A stretch of 64,000 bases of DNA from contig NC_135570.1 of the NCBI RefSeq assembly GCF_964340395.1, positions 11,706,322-11,770,321 on the forward strand. Direction: 5' to 3'. This document shows, in pieces, positions 43,527 to 57,830 of the stretch. Every line of letters starts with the position of its first letter. Positions within the stretch are counted from its first letter, which is position 1. A program made the position numbers and the translations under genes. Under the pieces are notes generated by a model. The model did no database searches and was not told the origin of the DNA. It saw only the letters and a list, made by a program, of their open reading frames with translations. This DNA comes from Glandiceps talaboti (Eukaryota; Hemichordata; Enteropneusta; Spengelidae).

Positions 43527-46500
43527 AGTCTCGTGGCTGTTTTCGCCAAATGATTTGTAGACACTAGTCGAGAGATACTTCAATCACACAAAGGCAAGCC
43601 GCCCAATGCGTCGAACTTTATTTTGATAGATAACAGAGGTAATTTGTGACATCGCCTGTTGTACAATGACAGCTAGTACAGGATTAATGACCGTTGCCTG
43701 TACAATTTTACGTCTGTCTGTAACGGAAGATATAGTTTGTAATCCCTCTAATATTTCTTTTGATTCATTGAAGTGCTATCTATCTTCGACACTACCATAC
43801 AATGCCATTAGTCATTATCCTGCGCGTCCATGAGAACCAAACAACCTCATAGAGACAGAGATTTACTATTGCCTTGCGCAGCCATCTAAAACCCGTAAAT
43901 TTCAACTGTCCTCATTCTGTACTATTTTTACCTTTCCTGCTTATCAATTTCATCGGTCGTTCCCTTTTCATATACACAATCGTTTCAAATTAAATTACAA
44001 TATAAACTGATTATTATTTTCGAATGAAAATTACGCATATGAAAGCGCCACGGTGTTTTCCAAACATTTTTTTTTCGCGCGTGTGTGTGTTTTGGTATTG
44101 ATAGCTATTATTTAGTTAGTACGTTGCAGGTAGAACAGGTATGCACAATGTTCGGGAGACACCTGGTTCTGTTCCAATTGTATTTAAAAAATTGTAAAAA
44201 ATAATGAAAAACGTTACAAATCCGAGGAGCAAATGATATAAATTGAATGTTGACTCGTTTGACCTGTGGCCTGCTATTGACTTGGATAAAGGCCACGCAC
44301 ATCCCAAACTGTGTGCAGTCTTGCTCAAGTTGTACTTTGTTGCTAGCTGACATCTAAACCGCAACTTGAAGCCCAGAAGTACAATCACTACTAAATCACA
44401 ACAAACGTAACAAACGTACTTTTAATTAACATTAATCAAACACCGGGAATGGTATTTTGCAAATCAGTTCAAAATAATGCGAAATTTAAACAATTTTTAC
44501 TGAGTTATTTAATATTTTGATAAAGTCTTCGGCGAGCTGTAAAATATCATTCAGTGCGGCGTTTTCAAACATTCTTACAGCCTTGAATATAGTGTGTAAA
44601 CAAATCGTACGCATGATTATATTACGGAACACCTGGTTCTTAGGTGGCTCTAAAATTTACCGCAGTATAAAACATTAATGTTCATAGCTATTTCGTTTTT
44701 GTGATCGGTGAATTGCTATCAATTTTTTAAGCTCCTAGTTAAATTTACGGTTAGATTACGCCCAGTGATGACGTCACTACAAATGTAATCCGCCGTCGAG
44801 TGCCACTTCTCGAGCATTGGCAATACGCTGTTATTACTAGTGACAATTTCGGTGGTTTTTGACCTGGCTCATAAATTATTTCTCGTAAAGGGCATTTGTC
44901 GATAAAAATCAAATGATATACGGTAAGAAACACATACGTTCACCTTTGAAGTAACGACAGTGACTAATTGCGCTCTCGACAATTGTGGACTTCGCTATGG
45001 GTCGGTGGAGAAAACGACCTCGTTAAAGTTTACCCCGCACCTACCTTGTCAAGTGGAACGAAAACAAAGTTTCCTTTGCGTGAAAGAAACGGTTGAAAAC
45101 ACCTAATTTAAAAAAACAAAACTACAAGATTTCTCTTTTTTCCGTCTGTTATTGTTCCCTGCTTCTAATTCTCCCGATATTTGAGATAAATATAACCTAC
45201 GTCGATCTTTACAGTAATGTATGTGCACGATACATTTGGCATGGAGAATGGCTAAATATGACGTGGGTGCTACGTTGTTATCTGATCAATATCAACAATT
45301 TCTAGGTGGAAAAATAATTTCCTTTTTGATTTCTCTAAATTGAATTTATAATTTCGCTATAGTTTTAAACTGTTATGATCTGCATTGACAGTTTAAAAAA
45401 ATCAGACAGAGCTAGCTGGACTTTCGCAAACTTAGACTCTCAGAAGGCGGGAAAGACGAAGAACACGAGCAGACGAGAATATTGTGCAACGAGATACATA
45501 ATGTATGTATATATAGATATATATACTAGATAGTGTAGATAACATTATCAAGTTTACCCATAATAATAATTTGTCGGTAATAATGACATTTTTAGGGGAG
45601 TTAAACAGATAAGTCAATTTGCACTTAATGTCTTCGTTTACCTATTATGCTTTCAGTAATTGATTTAGCAAATATGGCGCGCACACAAAGGTAAATCCAT
45701 AGTGTCGTCAAATTATTGAAGCTTTTCTGGTCCATATGAGACGCCATAATTATTTGTTGTACGCATGCATGGAATTTGAAATAAAAGGAAGCTCGGAAAA
45801 ATAAAGTGTTAAATTTCAGATTCTAATACAGGAAGACGTTGCCCAAGGAAAAAATCCACGACATGGGGATTAAGAGCGGGGTTAAGTCAAAACGCGAAAC
45901 CCAAGTAAAGGATTTGTAACTGAGCCCTCTCGTCAGATATGTGCAAAAGAATTAGGAGATGGTTTAATATCAAAATACTAATAATCCATAACATTGGTTG
46001 ATATCTTTTTTTTTGCCTCGACGTTTACGCCGCTTTTTTTTTATTTTTTTATTTTTTTATTTTTTTTTATTTTTTTTTTATAATAATGACATAATATTAT
46101 GTGGCGCTCTCAAGCTCCAAATACTGCCAGGGAAAGTGCAAATTATTTTGACGAATGGTTTCTAAATTCCCGAATTTGTTCTGGAGTAACTGAAATAAGG
46201 AGATCTGAACTAAACTGGTTGATGTGTAGCGTAAGAATTGGAGATACAGACCCACCGGGCTAATCCACCTTTTAGTACCAGGTTAAGTATTATGCGGAAC
46301 TTATTTTCTCGCTAGCTATATCGCAAAAAGAAGTACCTGGGCGTAACTTCACAATGCCATGAAGCGGTTCGCGGGCGGTTCATAACGACGGGGACACCGC
46401 GGATGGTGGCCGTTGTCCGGACTTCCACTACAGCTAAAAAATACTTGTCCGCCTGCAACCGGGACTGCTGTCAATCCTAGCAAGCATGTCTCGTGGTTGT

Positions 46501-49500
46501 TGGTTGAATGTGATGTGTTGGGTCAGTGGCCTTCGGCTTTTGTTGCAGTGCTATTCTTACAACTCTGACCGTAAATCGTATAGATGTTTGGATGTGTCCA
46601 TTTTATGTGTTGTTAGTCTCTTCTCGTCTCAGAACTCGATTTATGTCGTTCTACAAACTGTAATTTATTACCTTCTTAAACCATGTGGTTTGGTGGAAGT
46701 GAGTGCATATAGTTGGTTTATAGTCCTATATCCAATACTACCGCATTTTTACTTCACTACCTGTGTCCTTGTAGAACGTCCATAAATCATCTTGTAACTA
46801 CTATTCTCTTTGTGATTACCGCCATACTAAAATGACATCCGTTGCTTTTCTGTGTGTCACTTTCCCGCCCGTACTGTTAATGTCCGTCAGTTAACTCATC
46901 GGCGGTCTAATCTGTTGCCGCGTAATGCCGCACATGGGAACGCAAAGTCGTGTGCGGATTAGACTCACGCACAGCACTTGGGACTAAAGTTTACGTTAGT
47001 CTTCATCTTTAATACATATATAAGAGATTATGTATACGGTATCGTGTAATATATATGTTTCTGAAGCATGATTTAGTTCGGAGAAGCATTTAGAGCTTAC
47101 GGAAAGAAACGAAAGACACAATTTCATCCCTCGATTTTTCGTTTCTTCATTTCATGCCCTTGTAGGTACGGTATATATTCCATTTTTTTATTACGAATGA
47201 TGAGTCCGCAAAAAAAAAAAGCATTTAAAAAGACGTGGGCACTTGCTTTAAAGAAGAACGGCTAACTTTCTTTTTAAAATGCACAGGCGGGTGATTTTTT
47301 TTTTAAAAAGTAAACAAAATTGCCAACTTTTAATCACTTGTTTAAAAGTGATCGTCGGATTGTTTTTGTTTTTTGTTTTTGTGTTGTTGTTTTTTTGGGG
47401 GGGGTGCGGTAAATTATAATGCGGTAACGGCATTGAAAAAATGAATGTTGTAATTTAATAATACAGACTGTTTTACGTTTGTGCGAAACGTGTAGTTTTT
47501 TTCCTAAGAACGGAACGAGTTTGCCTACTTTAAATTAATATCACGATATAACCCAATAAGGTTAAACGTTATGGAGAAAGTCCTTGGACTAGAATCGGAT
47601 ATAGCCATCCGTATGGTCGTAACCTTTACACCTTATTGATGGCCTTGAATCTGTGGGACTCACAATTCAAGGCTATCTCTACAGTATTTGGGGGAGGGGT
47701 AGAGGAGAGGGGGTGACAGACAGAAAACACTACAATGCTATAAAACTAATAAAACACCACGAAAAAGACGTGTCAGACTTATTTGATGGCGATTTAGTTC
47801 TTGAAATTGTCCAGAACACACATTTCGTTCACTTGCTAAAAACGCGCGTAAAAGTCAGAAGAAATATACATGATTCATGGCCCGTTCTACGTCGTTTCAT
47901 ATTTCGTTGTAGGAGTTATGGCTATCCGTCTGTCTGCATAGCAAGAGTTATGCTGTAACTCAAGACCACGTGGGGATCAACCCGAAAGTCATCACTAATG
48001 TTAATCTAACGTTTCAACGCCATTTTGCCGTCATCGCGATGACGTATAGCCGTCTTTTTGCAACCCGGCACTAAAGACGCGTTTAATTTTCAATCTCACA
48101 GGAGTTGTGTTTTTTGAAATGGTAGATTAGATTGGACGTAAATTCCCATTATTTCACATTAGACCGCTCAGATTGCACACATCGTGCAATGACCTCTTAA
48201 TAATATAATATGGAGAGTAACTCAAATACTGGAACTAACATAAAAATAAAATTAAACGGCTAAATTGATGTTACGCTTGTTAAAATCGAAGGTGAAGCGG
48301 CGGTGCCTTTGATGTGCCAGCTTCCCGTCAGCCATAGCTCTTGATCCGTACATTACGAGTTTTCACAAGTAGATGTCTTCTGACAGACATGAAATTTTAT
48401 GACAGGTCGGATGGTTTGAGGTCTGTACTTCCCTACTTATGTGTGAAGCCCTTTGAAGTAATGATGGACACATAGAAGCCTATTGTGTTGATCCTAGAAG
48501 TAATACATGGCGGTCATATTGCCGTTTTATTGTAGACCCTTCTCATCTACTGGTAAATAAAATTGAAATATTTACGAGTCTAGTGCAAATAACTTGCTAT
48601 GCAACTGCCAGGTAAAGTAGGATTTATCGTCTTAGTAAATTTGACCTTTTGTCGTCTGCGTCATCATTTTTTTGTGACGGGAAGAGTTATGGCGGGAAAA
48701 ATGTGTCATTTGCAGACGATGTCTGATGATGTCAAGAATAATAACAATTTATTACCGACTAGCGGCAATTAATTATCTGATGGGCTTACTTTATGACGAT
48801 ATCATGGTTTGAAAACTTTTAAAGGAACACAAAGCCAAGATGGCCACACTGACAGGACTAAAACTTATAGCGATATCTTCAAATACGAAAGTTGGTGGTT
48901 TAGACGTTTTGTGTGGCTCGCTTCCCTTCTTCAAAGAGCTTTTAAAGACAGAGTGAAATTCCTGTTGGTCTTTGCTTCAATTTGCATGTAGACAAACTTT
49001 TGATAACATTTCGATGAAAAATAAGGACCTAACAAAAATCGTTGTATACCCTAGTAGCGATGATATTATCTAGACACCGCTAGTAGAACAGATTGGAGAA
49101 CACTACTAGTACTCGTACAGAGAGTATCAACAACTTGACGCTTTGCAACATCACTTGAATATACTTTTGATAAATGTTGAATTTTTGTGCCTCCTCAAAT
49201 GCACTAGATTCATACGTGTAGTTTGATGACAAAGTGTCTTGGAATGCGGTTGTTCTCCAATTTGTTGTAAGTATCTATAAACCTCGCAAATCAGGACATA
49301 TTTTTTCTGCTAACGCAACGAGGTGTGTTTTACCGTAAAGAGGTCTGTGGTTTTTACGATGATGTCATGAAATTGTATATTTCAAAAAGGCGTGTACAAA
49401 GTACACATACCCAATGCACATTAAGACTTTTTTTTGAGGAGGTGAAATATAATTCTGATGTTTCTGTTTTCTTTATTAGTGAGCAAATCGACATTGACCC

Positions 49501-51660
49501 AGAGGTAGTTCAGTATATATATAGAAACTTAGTAACTGAGTGTGGCGTTTTTTTCTTTTTTGGTAACCAAAAAATTACGTCATAATGTAATTTTACACCA
49601 TAACTGAATGAATACCCGGTTAGCGTTCCTCTGTTGCAAGATATGATTCCGTATATAAGCTTAAGGATGTTTCAATATGAAACTAAAGAAACCACCACGA
49701 ATGTGGCCTTTTCCACGTGAACTTGTGACAGTACAATGAGAAAGGTTGTAACTTGATTTGATTTGTAAGATCACGAGAAAATGCAACAATCAGCCATTTA
49801 TCGGTACATTTCGCCAGTCAAGAGATAAAGAGCATACTGCAATCTTTGACTTCTTGACGACAGTCAAATTCTGACGTCACAACCCGCCATTTCAATCAAT
49901 AATGTGGTTCGATACTGTTTTTCCTCTCTTCAATGGTTATTGTATCTGCAGACATCAGACGCTTTGCAAGATATGATGACAAAGCAGCGCAATCTATGAC
50001 AGATTGAGAACGTAAAATACCATTGTAATGTCTCTTGGTGGAGAAGTAGTCTTTTATCAGGCGTGCGTGGATGACGAATTGGGAGAAGCACTGTAATTTT
50101 GTTATCTGTGGCCAATGATATCGGCCATGATCGGTCGCTAGCAGAGTGCACTCAGTCATCGCAATGACACCCAAATGACTACTACATCGTTGTAGACATC
50201 TCCTAACATTTCCCTGTAGTCTGTCATGCATTTAATCTCTATAGTCCATAATCTACAGTTCCAGAATGTGAGTAATGAGGATTCCGAATATTGCTGGGGT
50301 CCAGTCACGTCAAAATAAACATATTTGTATCTGGAAGTGCCCTTATAGAGTTAAGTATTAGATTTGATGGTTACATAGATGTATTATCATATCAACTCTT
50401 TCACCCTCTTTCAAAATACAACCATTTCGGCTCTTCAGTCGTGCTTGCTTCTTCTATCTCAAACACAGTTTACCAGTAGCAGGTGTTTCACTTGAAATAT
50501 TCTTTGCTATTCACAAAAGAATTAGTCAATGAAAACACTCTGATCGGAAAACTTACAACGAATACACTATCACACAGCACACACTGACACACATATTAAG
50601 TGTAGGAAAATTTATTTATTTATCAGAACAGATTTGATTTGGTTTGATAAATGATTGATAGGTCGTGTCTTGTTCACAGCCAAAGGCCAACCCCTGACAA
50701 ACTACTGTCCATATAGAAGGAACTTTGCATCAAGATCTGCAAGAGTTGTATTGCATACATGGCCAAAGCGAATTCGTTTACACAGGATTGGCACCGCTAA
50801 ACGATTCAATTTTTATGAAAAAGCACCGTTTTCCATGATTTTTGAAAAAAAAATTATTATTATGCCGAATATTTAGTTGATTCTGCCATCAAGTATAGCT
50901 TAGATTCTAAAGTAGATATCAGATTATAAGTATTTTACTTTAGCAACCTGTGTCCCTTTCTAAAATTAAGTCAATACAAAAAAAAAACTGCCCTGTTTTC
51001 ACCTGAGACTGATAACAGAAGCAATTGAAATAATTGAATATTCCACAATGCTTCAAGTTGCGTCAAACAGACGCGGTGGAGTTTTTTCATGCAGTGTAAC
51101 CTTTTTTCTTTGCTGTCATCGGTTGGAAGGGGGGGGGGGTCAGTTTGGGGGGGGGGGGTGATAGAAAGGTGACTACAATCCTGCTATAACCCTGTACAAA
51201 CGTCAACACCAAAACACTTCTTTTTTATTATAGTTTCTAACACTTCCCATAAAACACTGTGATTTAGGGATAGTTTTACGCCCCTACATTGTAAATAAAC
51301 AAGTTGATTTATCAGCTTGCTCGTTTGCCAGTGATTTATAGCATTCGTGTGAAAAACACACATAAATTCATGAAATACCAAATGAAACAAGTAATCTTAA
51401 ATAATTGTAAATGTGAACTTTAAAAAGATCCTGTAAATTAATTATACCTTTCATTCGCAAAGGGTTATGTTACTCAGGTACATGTAAGAATTCGACTTCT
51501 GTGTTTCTCCTACACTTTAGATTCAAACGATAAACCACGTAACTTGGAGGAGAACTCGTACTAAACAAGCCTTTCCAAAATTTGCCATGATGGCGCTCTA
51601 CTTCCTGTCTGTGTGTACCTTGGGGGTATACAATGGTATATGTTATTTGGCTAATCATAG
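43527..51660. other. CpG-normal region without recognised genes
   Basis: Eight kilobases of mostly unique-looking sequence. Features noticed: TGATGACGTCACTA at about 44765 (palindromic CRE/ATF site), T-rich runs at 46030-46080, a CpG-rich patch at 46360-46480 that could be a promoter, and G runs at 51128-51158. Open frames (for example 46486, 47653, 49325) show no known domain. Confidence 0.4.
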
Positions 51661-51763
51661 AGCACTGCTGCTTTCTTCGATGTCTGAACAAGATGATGAA
51701 CATTCCTGATTTACACTTCTACAGAATACCAAGGGACAAAGCTCTTAAGAAACAGTATAAGAG
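51661..51763 (+). CDS. Candidate THAP zinc-finger exon
   Basis: Between CTAATCATAG|AG and AAGAG|GTGATG, one frame reads HCCFLRCLNKMMNIPDLHFY then RIPRDKALKKQYKR. The Cys-x4-Cys pair, then an aromatic-rich FYRIPRDKALKK block, fit the first half of a THAP domain (a C2CH DNA-binding fold in which a conserved F-x-x-x-P segment is followed by basic residues). The second half (conserved Trp and the C-x2-H-F pair) is not on this exon, and I could not find a convincing partner downstream. It may be part of a real gene, or a fragment of a transposon-derived THAP protein. Splice sites are acceptable but not strong. Confidence 0.4.
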
Positions 51764-52508
51764 GTGATGATACCCCCAATTTGAGCGAGGGCGCTGTATT
51801 CTCAATTTCCTGTTTGCAGTCTGCAATGACCTATTAAGACAAGAAATTTCACTCTTTGATACGTTTTAATGACATCTTAGTGCACAACTTTCCAAGATCA
51901 TATTTTGGTCAAGAAATATCCCTGATATTGGAGTGTGTATACATTCATAAATTTGAATTAAGTATATGTGTGTAGAGTCTGAGTAGATACCAAGTTTTAT
52001 TTCCTTTCTGATTTCACGAACATTACTGTTGTCAATTATTTGTTTGTTTGTTTGTTTGTTGTTGTCCTTGTTGTGTTGCGTCTGACCTAACTTTGGTTAC
52101 ATTCGATCAGCAAACTCATCGAATTTTAAATGTAACTTCGGTGAACGATCATCTTCAAAGGGGGCCTTCTGCACCCTTTCAATGGTTTTAGGTAACCTGT
52201 CGACATGCATGTCAAAGTTTACCAGGGTAGAGGCACTTTCCATCATCGTACTTGGCCCTACAGTGGTACTATCATCTTCGTATATTAAACCCATAGTTTC
52301 TACAAGCCGACCCTATTAAATCACCATGAAACGAGTACTAAGGTGGTAAATCAAGTTGTCGTCTCTGGGTGATCCCATTTACCGCAAAACAACACATTCA
52401 TGTAATAGTGTTTCCACTGTCTTCTTTGCGACCTTCTAGGGACAAAATTGTTGTTGACTTTGAGAAATTGAAGGAACTCTGCGACCCTACCCATTATTTT
52501 CAAAGTTC
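51764..52508. other. Unannotated spacer
   Basis: Contains a short (GTTT)n run near 52040. No gene is seen. Confidence 0.35.
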
Positions 52509-52623
52509 GGTGGTGGTGGTGGTGGTGGTGGTGGTGGTGGTGGTGGTGGTGGTGGTGGTGGTGGTGGTGGTGGTGGTGGTGGTGGTGGTGGTGGTGGTGG
52601 TGGTGGTGGTGGTGGTGGTGGTG
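52509..52623. repeat. (GGT)38 microsatellite
   Basis: About 115 bases of uninterrupted GGT. The G-rich strand could form quadruplexes. The poly-Val, poly-His and poly-Pro frames are artefacts. Confidence 0.95.
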
Positions 52624-52837
52624 GGTTAACAACATTCACGGTCAGCACCAGTAAAAAAACAACAAGAAAGAACGTGACGAAAAGACAGTATGACAGGGTT
52701 TCGGTCTGTACAACAGTATAAACGCGTTCGAACAAAAATATGGATTTTATACCCTGGTCATTCTATGTCATGCTCCAAATCGTTATTGTTTTTCCCCAGT
52801 TGTTCATAAATTGTGCTTGAGGAGGTATATATCTATT

Positions 52838-52985
52838 ATTCCCCAATATATTTAATCTTCATTCAGCCGGAACATAATGTGACCCAAGGGTTTGTCTAAT
52901 CGTCTCGCGATTCGTATTGACAAGGCCCCTTAGGTCACTTGTATTTTCTTTTCTTGGCTCAACGAAGAGAAATATTGGGATTGAT
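52838..52985. mobile_element. Miniature element family F, copy 2
   Basis: TTATTCCCCAATATATTTAA, AAGGCCCCTTAGGTCACT, TGTATTTTC and GAAATATTGGGATTGATA match the copy at 37370-37520 in the same order. Confidence 0.75.
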
Positions 52986-54229
52986 ATGTCAGTATACTTT
53001 GACGCCTACAACGATGTCAGTTTCAAAACATTGCATTATTTCCACCATATGAAAGAGCGGGAAAATATGGTCTGTAACATCTGTAAACTTCAGTTGTTTT
53101 GTTATAACCTTCACTAATGAGTAAACCAGTCTTGCAGAACTTCGACTTTTCGTATATTATCCTGCAGCTTGATGGCGGGAAGGTGTTCTTCTGGCGGTCC
53201 ACTTTCCTCACACGTGTTCAAAATGCTCACTAAACCAACTTTTAGACGGACTTTTTACTTACTCGAGCGTAGTGAAGTGAATAATTGATCAAACACTTCA
53301 AACTGTTCAGATTATTTAGACTATTTTCTATGATACAGATACTTTAGCCCCCCCCCCCTTTGAATAATCACATCTGAATATTTAACATTCGGTTTTCAAG
53401 TTTGTAACTATTTCCATAAAATATGGAACCCACTCTTTTAACCAGGTCTCCAACTATATCTGTGAGAAGTGTTCTCCCCAGCTTCAAGTTCTTGGAGGAA
53501 TGAAATTTGGGATACCATACGACTATTGCGACGCAAATCAAGTTACTCTTTGTGGCAATTTCCCACTCCCCCCCCCCCCTTATACCTGGAAAAAGTAGGA
53601 AAACTACTCTATGAACCCTGCTGCAAATCCTATGCAAATTACGTCATGGGTAATAGTTATTCAAGTCCGCGCTTCATTTAAAGTAGACACTGAGGCAGCC
53701 AATAAGTTCCTCAAGAATGTTTTCAGTTGAAACTACTAAGGCTGCAATCAAGCGTATTCGATGCGATACCTATTACTAGTTTCAGCACCATTGCAATCTT
53801 TACAATACGTTCAACTTATTGACCTGTTGGCCGGTCAATCACCCATAACGTCTATTGTTACATGTTTAGTACATACAATTCTCCCGCCAAAATTCAAACA
53901 AAGTTATCCTCTCAAAAAACTTAAATGAATAAAAATTGATGCCAAAATCAATATTGTGGCAATGATAAATATTCACCATTTCAGATTATTACAACATATT
54001 CATATCAAATTGATGAAATTTACAACTGTTACAGTTTACCAAAGCGAAGGTTTCATATTATTTCTGATAGTTTATTTATAATTGTGAAAGGTTTACGCTT
54101 ATTTCCATTGCGGATCCTGAAAAAATATTCTTTACTTCTCGGAACATAGGCGTATAAGGCAAAAGAGAGAGATTTGTTTCTGGTCAGGACAGTTTGTCTA
54201 AAATGGTGAGAGGACGCGATTTGGCTGTT
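52986..54229. other. Unannotated spacer
   Basis: C homopolymers near 53349 and 53569; no gene is seen. Confidence 0.35.
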
Positions 54230-54520
54230 TTTTCTTTCTTTTTTTTATTCTCAACAAACCTGTCATTCAGTCTACTATTTATGGCAGTTACTCTTTTATT
54301 TAGGACTTTTAGAGTAAGTGTGTATGTGGGGCAGATGTCATTTGCTTGTTCATGATTGGCTCTGCAGTTGTCTTCACTGAAGTAGGGAGGGTTATTTTTG
54401 TGTTTCGGGATCTACAGACTGCATGGGTTGGACAAACACGAAAAAAAAACGACGCGAGGGTATGTAAGTGATGCGCTCGCTGACCACAAACAATTCTCTC
54501 TTCTTCTTTTTTTGGCCCAA
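54230..54520. mobile_element. Dispersed repeat, family G, copy 2
   Basis: Same orientation and block order as 16855-17155, including TCAACAAACCTGTCATTCAG, TCATTTGCTTGTTCATGATT and CTTCACTGAAGTAGGGA, ending in a similar T-rich tract. About 37 kb separates the copies. Confidence 0.8.
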
Positions 54521-57500
54521 CGCGCTCATCTTCCAAAGCAGCACACAAAAAATTATTGTGTATCACATGATGTATCCGTATGTCTTGAATGGAATGATAT
54601 GGGAACTAACTTTATAGTAAGCAAAAATGTTCAATTGTGAGTACTCCAAGCTTGTTGTTGTATCATTCCCTAGCTCTATTCAATTCGTGGCAGAAAACTA
54701 TGCGATATAGCCTAGCTTATCAATGATACATCAGAGCTGAGCGCCACATTGAGTATTGGACGCTCGGTGTGTAATTTGAGAGTGCGAAAAACAAGAAAAG
54801 GGAGTTGTTTTTATGCTTTGTTAGCCATGTGTGTAAGTTTACACTTCAAGTATTTCAAATAAAAATACAGTCACTCGTTCAATGACACATTCAACATCCG
54901 ATATAACCAGCAACTTGTTATCTGCGATTTTAAACGGGGACGGGCTTTAATTAGCGCTGTCGGTGCAGGACGCCCCCATTCTCCACTATGATGGATCTTC
55001 GTCCGATATGCAAATGAGACGTCGTCTCAATACAGTCTGTTCGATTTACTATTAAGTCCCGCTGTGTACAACGATCATTCATTCTATAAATCGACATAAT
55101 GTAAGTAGACCATGATCGATGGACGATTTCCAAATAGGCAATAATTCACAATATCGGAGAATGGCAGTGTAGTGATAGCTCTAATAGTACTACTAAATTA
55201 ATTGCTGTGATCGAGACAGGGCACACAAAAGAAGAAATATGACCACTCATAAACAGTGTTGCTGTGTTTTATCCTATATATCGTGATCGCAAACCTGATA
55301 AATATAAGTTACTAAGTTAAAATGCGACTGGAACTGCCTAGTAGATTGCGCTCTGTTACACCTGTTGGGACAGCTGTCTATGACCACCTAGTTTACTCAT
55401 AATTTGAAAATAATGACAAATATGTTAGGAATGGGAGATAAATATATATGGGGCACAATTTTATGTCGTTAGCTATTTTCGACATTTTACTTGTCCTCGT
55501 GCACAATGGCGCTCCCGCTTTCCAACTTCGCCTTTTAAAAAAATTAACTCTTTATCGGAGCTATGATTATTTTTAAAACTTCAAATTCCCTTGTTTGTTT
55601 GTTCTAAGTAAGCTTTTGTGTTCATATGTTTGTTTATCAAGTATTCTATTATTGGCAGTCTTTTTATCAATAGTGATAGGTGTACAGCGTTTCAACACCC
55701 CGTGTCTGATAGCATTGAACCCGTACGTACTCGAGTAGCCGTCAAGATAGCAATCGTGATTGGCAAAAGCTTACTGTTTGCAGGTTGAAGTTCGACCTCG
55801 CGTCGCCACTAAGCGTGTCCGTCAGTTTTGAAGGCTGTTTTAATCTGAGTCGCTGTGAATAATGTATAGAAGTCAAATTACACCTTATTTACGATAATTC
55901 ACAATCAAACCCATTCCTAGTATCTTATCACTTTTATTCCATTAGACAATTAAAATCGCTTGTCGCTAGTCGTTGGCTTGCCCCATCCATCTTCTTTTCA
56001 GCATGGCTGGGTGGCGTGAGCGTCGCATAATACAATTACTACCATATACACAACCCATCAATCACTTCCTTGACGTCCATTTGTCAAAAAATCACCGGTT
56101 GACATAGTAAACGATATTTGATTGATACATCTCTTATCGTACTGGGATATTAAGTCGGCGAGATTAAAGGTTTTTCAAGTGTTGTTTTTGTTGGCAGGCA
56201 GTCTCCATTTAAAACACTTTGCAGTTCGTATTTTATCGGGTTCTTTTCATCGATGTGTAGTATTAACCCGCGACACAGTACTACGGGTGTGTCGTTCTCG
56301 AGTACCAACGATAGCGCACACCTTTCGAGAGGCCTGGGGTTTTTTTCTGACTGTGTTTAGTTGTATTAGGGGTTGAAATCAGAAGCAAATAAACGTGTTG
56401 TGACACCGTGACTCACAACGGTACTTATTCAGTGCGAGAGAGAGATCGTGGAACAGTAATATGTATTCTATAAGCAAACCCACCACTCAGCGCCTCCATA
56501 TCATGCTCAAATAATAAAACGGTAAATACGCCGCCACGACAGCTCCTACATCATCATTTTCCTCGCCAATTTAAGCGTGCTTTTCACTGGCAATAACACG
56601 CTTCAAATAGTCCACAAATGGAAATTTTACCCATTCATGTTCAAAAGCTGGAAAAGTCAACAATGCTAATATAACAAACGGTGTTATATTATGTTACAAG
56701 TATTAAACTGACATGGATCACGTTATGATATCATTTATTCCTATCTTGGCCTTGATGATGGATTAAACTTCTTTAAAATACACATCAACATCCGTTACGC
56801 AACAGTTTTGATCAATGTTGTTTTTGCGTCGTGACACACGCAGTTATCACCATGGTAACATCTTTGTCGGATCCATCAACCCCCCCCCCCTCCCCGGCCC
56901 TATACATCCCATATTGCACCTGAAAAAAAATATGGATTCATACAAAGTGACAGAAATATGCGGGCATAAGTTATGCATACTATCTGCATTGTCTGTCACA
57001 GTATTATCATAATATATCGGGGATGTATTGAATAATTATACTAGTAATCGCATCTATAGTGTTTGAAACGTCAGAGTTTCAGTTCCAAAATCGCGGGAGA
57101 GAACACTAGTTAAAGTATTACAAGTCAGGTAGTTAGACAGGCATATTTTTCTTACAATATACCAAATTTCATCATCGCTGTGAGCGTTACCCCCTACAAC
57201 TTCTATACGTTAGATAAATTTTCTTTAAAAATCACATGATTTATTTGATTAGCAATATTAGATTTACAGACAGAATGACAGCAAAGAACTTGACGGGCTT
57301 CCTCAATTTCCTGCTCCTTTGGCATACGGGAAGTGTAAAACATATGAAGATTATATTCTGATGTGATTTTTGGTAATTCTGCTCACTTTTCATCCAAAAT
57401 TTTGAGTCGAATGTATCATTCTGGCTGATTGATGCAATACCAATCTAAAATAAATAAAAAATGTACAGGAAAACAAACAATTCTGATTTGCGAGGGATTT

Positions 57501-57830
57501 TTTTGGCGGGAAACGAAAATAAGAAATTCTGTTTGGATAATTTTGGCGGGAAACTTAACAAGTTAAGGTATTGAGAATAATCTTCTGACATTTTGTTTTT
57601 TGGAAGAAGACTATGTACTTAGATGCAAGAAGAGCTCTCTTGGCGCGCGTATGTCAAACAGACGAAAACATAAAACTTAATTTGAATCGATGACGTATTT
57701 TTTAGCGTGAAATGTGACGTCATTATAATGATTATATATATATTTTTCAGCGTAAAACAAGCTTATTACGTCATGAAATTATTCATTGGCATATTTTTTC
57801 AGAGCAAAATATTACAGCCAAGAGACTTAG
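54521..57830. other. CpG-normal region without recognised genes
   Basis: No gene is recognised. Twin TTTTGGCGGGAAAC motifs (E2F-like) at about 57500 and 57541, and several ACGTCA sites around 57710-57770, are noted. Confidence 0.35.

Noticed and set aside
47653-47958. 101-codon plus-strand frame
   Set aside because: No recognisable domain; isolated in a gene-poor region.
52351-52735. Poly-His, poly-Val and poly-Pro proteins
   Set aside because: Artefacts of the GGT microsatellite read in different frames.
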